NCBI GenBank assembly: GCA_963169455.1
Contig: CAUJDW010000106.1
Location: forward strand, 1 to 35,878
DNA: 35,878 bases
From: Bacteroidota bacterium
GTDB taxonomy: Bacteria; Bacteroidota; Bacteroidia; Chitinophagales; Saprospiraceae
Direction: 5' to 3'
The notes beneath the pieces are model-generated. The model did no database searches and was not told the origin of the DNA. It saw only the letters and a program-made list of their open reading frames with translations. This document shows, one piece after another, positions 33,661 to 35,878 of the stretch. The translations under genes and the position numbers were made by a program. The stretch's first letter is position 1, and every line of letters begins with the position of its first letter.

Positions 33661-33752
33661 CGAAAACTAACGGATACTAACGGATACTAACGGATACTAA
33701 CGACATTAACCGTTTATTCTCCGGCTAATAGCTTCTCCTGCCTGCATCTTTG
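33661..33752 (+). promoter_or_regulatory. Iteron block plus -7-like element upstream of ssb
   Basis: Three exact TAACGGATAC units (33668-33697) and a fourth variant (33698-33707) lie in a 60-bp block (33661-33720) ending ATTAACCGTTTATTCT. After 24 bp comes CATCTTTG (33745-33752), one mismatch from TAnnTTTG, then the ssb ATG at 33798. The block and the 24-bp spacing match those at 221-312. The 10-bp period places each unit on the same face of the helix. No TTG lies at the -33 position, consistent with activator dependence. Confidence 0.7.
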
Positions 33753-33797
33753 TACCGTCCGGACAGCAGTACATTAAAAAACCTAAAAACGATTGTC

Positions 33798-34139
33798 ATG
33801 AACCAGATCAACAACAGCATCACCCTGATCGGGCGGCTGGGGCAGGACCCCCGGTTCCTCACCACTCAAAGCGGCCAGAGCGTGGTCAACCTATCCCTGG
33901 CCACCAATGATTATTACCGCAACAAGGAGGGAGAAAAGATCGCCGCCACCGAATGGCACCGATGTGTGGCCTGGGGCAGAATCGCCGAAACGATTAACGC
34001 CATCTGCAAAAAAGGAAAGCAGGTTGCCCTGCGGGGCCGGCTCACCTACAGCAGCTTCGAAGGCAAAGACGGCCTGCGCCGGACCATTCCGCAGATCGTG
34101 GTCAGCGAATTCACCCTGCTGGGCGGGGATCAGCAATAG
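33798..34139 (+). CDS. ssb: Single-stranded DNA-binding protein, short form without acidic tail
   Basis: This 113-residue protein is a single OB fold that binds and protects single-stranded DNA. The start N-S-I-T-L-I-G-R-L-G-Q-D-P, the central T-E-W-H-R-C-V-A-W-G-R-I-A-E and the G-K-Q-V-A-L-R-G-R-L motif are typical. It ends E-F-T-L-L-G-G-D-Q-Q, so it lacks the acidic D-D-D-I-P-F-like tail that recruits replication and repair partners. It is therefore likely a specialised second SSB rather than the replicative one. The ATG at 33798 is chosen because an upstream TTG lies in the -7 element. Its promoter shares an iteron block with the recombinase-like gene at the left edge. Confidence 0.92.
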   Translation: MNQINNSITLIGRLGQDPRFLTTQSGQSVVNLSLATNDYYRNKEGEKIAATEWHRCVAWGRIAETINAICKKGKQVALRGRLTYSSFEGKDGLRRTIPQIVVSEFTLLGGDQQ

Positions 34140-34244
34140 GAAAACGGGCGCATTTGGTTTGGCGGCGCCCGGCAGCCGGAAAGCCTGTAGCCTGCTTTTG
34201 AGCAAGCGCCGGCGCGCCGCTTTTTCTACTTCGGAATTTCTGTC

Positions 34245-34252
34245 TACCTTCG
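34245..34252 (+). promoter_or_regulatory. -7-like element of the YghO-like gene
   Basis: TACCTTCG is one mismatch from TAnnTTTG, 27 bp before the ATG at 34280. TTT lies 20 bp upstream in the -33 position. Confidence 0.4.
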
Positions 34253-34279
34253 CAGCTTACCAAGCATGCAGCCGCCGCT

Positions 34280-35446
34280 ATGCAATTCATCGAAGTAAAG
34301 GACAGAAAAAGCTGGAAGTTGTTCCACAAGGCGCCCCACATTGTTTACAAAGGCGACCCCAACTGGATCTGCCCGCTGGAAAAGGACGTGGAAGCTACTT
34401 TCGACCCGAAGTTCAACAAGGCTTTTTCCGATGGGGAAGCGGTATGTTATGCCCTTCAGGATGAAACCGGCCGGCTTGCCGGCCGCATTGCGGCTTTCAT
34501 CGACCACGAGCGCAATAAAACACAACCCCATCCGATCGGCGGAATTGGCTTTTTCGAATGCCTCAACGACCAACGCTATGCCTTCGCGCTGTTTGAAAAA
34601 GCGGAGCAATGGCTGAAGGAAAGAGGGGTAAAGATCGTCGAAGGGCCGGTCAACTTCGGCGAGCGCGACAAGTTCTGGGGCTTGCTGGTCAAAGGCTTTG
34701 AGCCTCCGCTTTTTCAGGAAAACTACCAGCCTCCCTACTACCGGGCATTTTTCGAGAACCGGGGATTTATTCCCTTCGAACAGATACTGACCCTTAAAGG
34801 CGATACCAGCAACATCCCGGTCGAACGCCTCGGGCAGCTGGCCGAAAAGCTGAAAAAACGTTACAATCTTACGACGAAAGCGCTGGATTATGCAGGCCTC
34901 GAAAAGTATGCACAGGATTTCTGCGAGGTTTACAATGCCACCTTCAACCAGTTCCGGCATTTCAAACCCATTCTGCCGGAACAGGTGGTGGCTATCCTCA
35001 AGGAAGCCAGGCCTGTTGCCGACCCCAACATCATGGCCATGGCCTATTACGAGGGTAAGCCGGCCGGCTTCTGCGCCCTGTTGCCGGACATCAACCCCCT
35101 GCTGAAAGCTGCAAAGGGCAAACTGAACTGGCGGACTATCCCGGGGTTCCTGCTGCGCAAAGCCCTGGCCAAACAGTATAATGCCAAAGGCATCGGTTTC
35201 GGCATCCTTCCGGAGTACCGCAATAAAGGCGTCTTTGCAGTAATCGTTGATTATATGGCCCGCCCCGCCAACCGGGCGCGCTACCCGTTCATGTACCTCA
35301 CTACCGTCAGAGCCCACAACAAAGACGCCCTCGGCGCTTACGAAAACCTGGTGGTTGAGGTGGACCGGATTCATATCGCCTACCGGAAACCGCTGGAGGA
35401 AGGCATAGAAATTACCCCTTTCGAATTTCTGGTGAAGGAATATTAA
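34280..35446 (+). CDS. YghO-like GNAT-superfamily protein of unknown substrate
   Basis: This 388-residue protein opens with K-D-R-K-S-W-K-L-F-H-K-A-P-H-I-V-Y-K-G-D-P-N-W-I-C-P-L and has G-R-I-A-A-F-I-D-H-E near residue 70, I-V-E-G-P-V-N-F-G-E-R near 120, and Y-Q-P-P-Y-Y-R-A-F-F-E near 150. This pattern is shared with the YghO family of uncharacterised proteins with a doubled GNAT-like fold. A second half has G-I-G-F-G-I-L-P-E-Y-R-N-K-G-V-F near 295. No function is proven for the family. The ATG at 34280 gives the canonical N-terminus. ssb lies 140 bp upstream on the same strand but has its own promoter. Confidence 0.75.
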   Translation: MQFIEVKDRKSWKLFHKAPHIVYKGDPNWICPLEKDVEATFDPKFNKAFSDGEAVCYALQDETGRLAGRIAAFIDHERNKTQPHPIGGIGFFECLNDQRYAFALFEKAEQWLKERGVKIVEGPVNFGERDKFWGLLVKGFEPPLFQENYQPPYYRAFFENRGFIPFEQILTLKGDTSNIPVERLGQLAEKLKKRYNLTTKALDYAGLEKYAQDFCEVYNATFNQFRHFKPILPEQVVAILKEARPVADPNIMAMAYYEGKPAGFCALLPDINPLLKAAKGKLNWRTIPGFLLRKALAKQYNAKGIGFGILPEYRNKGVFAVIVDYMARPANRARYPFMYLTTVRAHNKDALGAYENLVVEVDRIHIAYRKPLEEGIEITPFEFLVKEY

Positions 35447-35663
35447 TGGAAGGCCGGCTGCGCATTGGCCCAGCCATCCAGAGGGCTGTTCTAAGTTTCA
35501 GGTTTCAGGGGTAGCCCCAAGCTCACCTCGTCTACCCCTCTCCCAGTCACCCAGTCTCCATTGGGTGTTCCAGGTTACAGGTTCCAGGTTTGAGGTTCCC
35601 CTGATAAGCAGGCTTTTACCGGGGTGTCGGCACAGTTATTTGAACAGTCTCAGTCACATAAAC
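35447..35663. other. Intergenic DNA with short-repeat remnants
   Basis: No gene was seen. GCTCACCTCGTCTACCCCTC at 35521 is a near copy of the sequence at 980. CAGGTTACAGGTTCCAGGTT-type sequence at about 35570-35600 belongs to a degenerate 9-bp family also seen near 1160. Confidence 0.6.
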
Positions 35664-35878
35664 AAAGCCAAAACCGCCATACCCCTGCCAACGATCCCAA
35701 CGGGATCACACATCTATAGCAAAGCCAAAACCGCCACACCCCTGCCAACGATCCCAACGGGATCGAACATCTATAACAAAGCCGAAACCGCCACACCCCC
35801 GCCAACGATCCCAACGGGATCACACATCTATAGCAAAGCCGAAACCGCCACACCCCTGCCAACGATCCCAACGGGATC
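35664..35878. repeat. 57-bp tandem repeat array, runs off the right edge
   Basis: Units begin at 35664, 35721, 35778 and 35835 (the last cut at 44 nt by the window end), with an exact 57-bp period and very few differences. Each unit holds the hairpin GATCCC-AAC-GGGATC (first at 35693-35707). Conservation covers the whole unit, so this is not a CRISPR repeat-spacer array. On the minus strand it reads as an open 19-residue repeat, since 57 is a multiple of 3, but no start or signal is seen. Confidence 0.92.

Noticed and set aside
33661-33720. Iterons as a plasmid replication origin
   Set aside because: There is no replication initiator gene, the neighbours are chromosomal-type genes, and a second copy sits before another gene at the same promoter spacing.
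33750-33797. Upstream TTG start for ssb giving a longer protein
   Set aside because: The TTG overlaps the -7-like element, and the SSB fold begins right after the ATG at 33798.
35664-35878. CRISPR array
   Set aside because: The whole 57-bp unit is conserved, leaving no variable spacers, and no cas gene is nearby.
35664-35878. Integron attC array
   Set aside because: The units lack the RYYYAAC and GTTRRRY core-site pair and contain no cassette genes between them.

Overview
The window looks like a high-GC chromosome segment from a Bacteroidota bacterium, most likely the Saprospiria. This rests on three secreted proteins with type IX secretion (T9SS) sorting tails, -7 promoter elements of the Bacteroidota TAnnTTTG type, little Shine-Dalgarno signal, a Calx-beta plus GH16 lipoprotein, Uma2 and DUF1080 families, and an EAD-nSTAND-sulfatase-modifying-factor protein. 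No rRNA, tRNA, CRISPR array, complete insertion sequence or phage module was seen. The species assignment is inference.

Layout. Positions 1-201 (minus) hold the N-terminus of a protein resembling a tyrosine recombinase. An iteron block and a 9-bp minisatellite follow. Then come a class A penicillin-binding protein (1260-3815), a HEAT-repeat/cyclophilin lipoprotein, gcvT, a GbsR/MarR-type regulator, rbfA (minus) and recG, which form a housekeeping block to 10657. From 10897 to 16090 lie a GIN-domain (DUF2807) exported protein, a NagX-like membrane acyltransferase, a Uma2 nuclease-fold protein, a T9SS cargo protein and a thioredoxin-fold protein. From 16151 to 20192 (all minus) a sugar porter, a Gfo/Idh/MocA oxidoreductase and a DUF1080 lipoprotein suggest a small glycan-use cluster. 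From 20611 to 25291 (minus) are a GNAT acetyltransferase and two large T9SS cargo proteins. From 25364 to 30208 are a small GlsB-type membrane protein, an endonuclease/exonuclease/phosphatase protein next to a NYN-plus-cold-shock protein, a GH16 laminarinase-like lipoprotein and a zinc alcohol dehydrogenase. From 30683 to 33394 (minus) is an EAD-nSTAND-FGE protein of the kind linked to biological conflict. Last come a short single-stranded DNA-binding protein (ssb), a YghO/GNAT-like protein and a 57-bp tandem repeat running off the right edge.

The most striking signal is a 60-bp iteron block with a 10-bp period. It occurs twice, about 33 kb apart and in opposite orientation, and matches at 55 of 60 positions by eye without gaps. 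One copy lies upstream of the recombinase-like gene and the other upstream of ssb. In both copies a -7-like element starts exactly 24 bp after the block. This points to one regulator controlling a recombinase and a tail-less SSB together, perhaps a DNA-uptake or recombination programme.

The intergenic gaps are unusually rich in structured repeats. They include 8-bp, 9-bp and 57-bp tandem arrays, a perfect 20-bp inverted repeat flanked by TA that looks like a MITE, two hairpins sharing a 15-16-bp stem and 22-nt loop, and a nested palindrome cluster between the nSTAND gene and the alcohol dehydrogenase gene.
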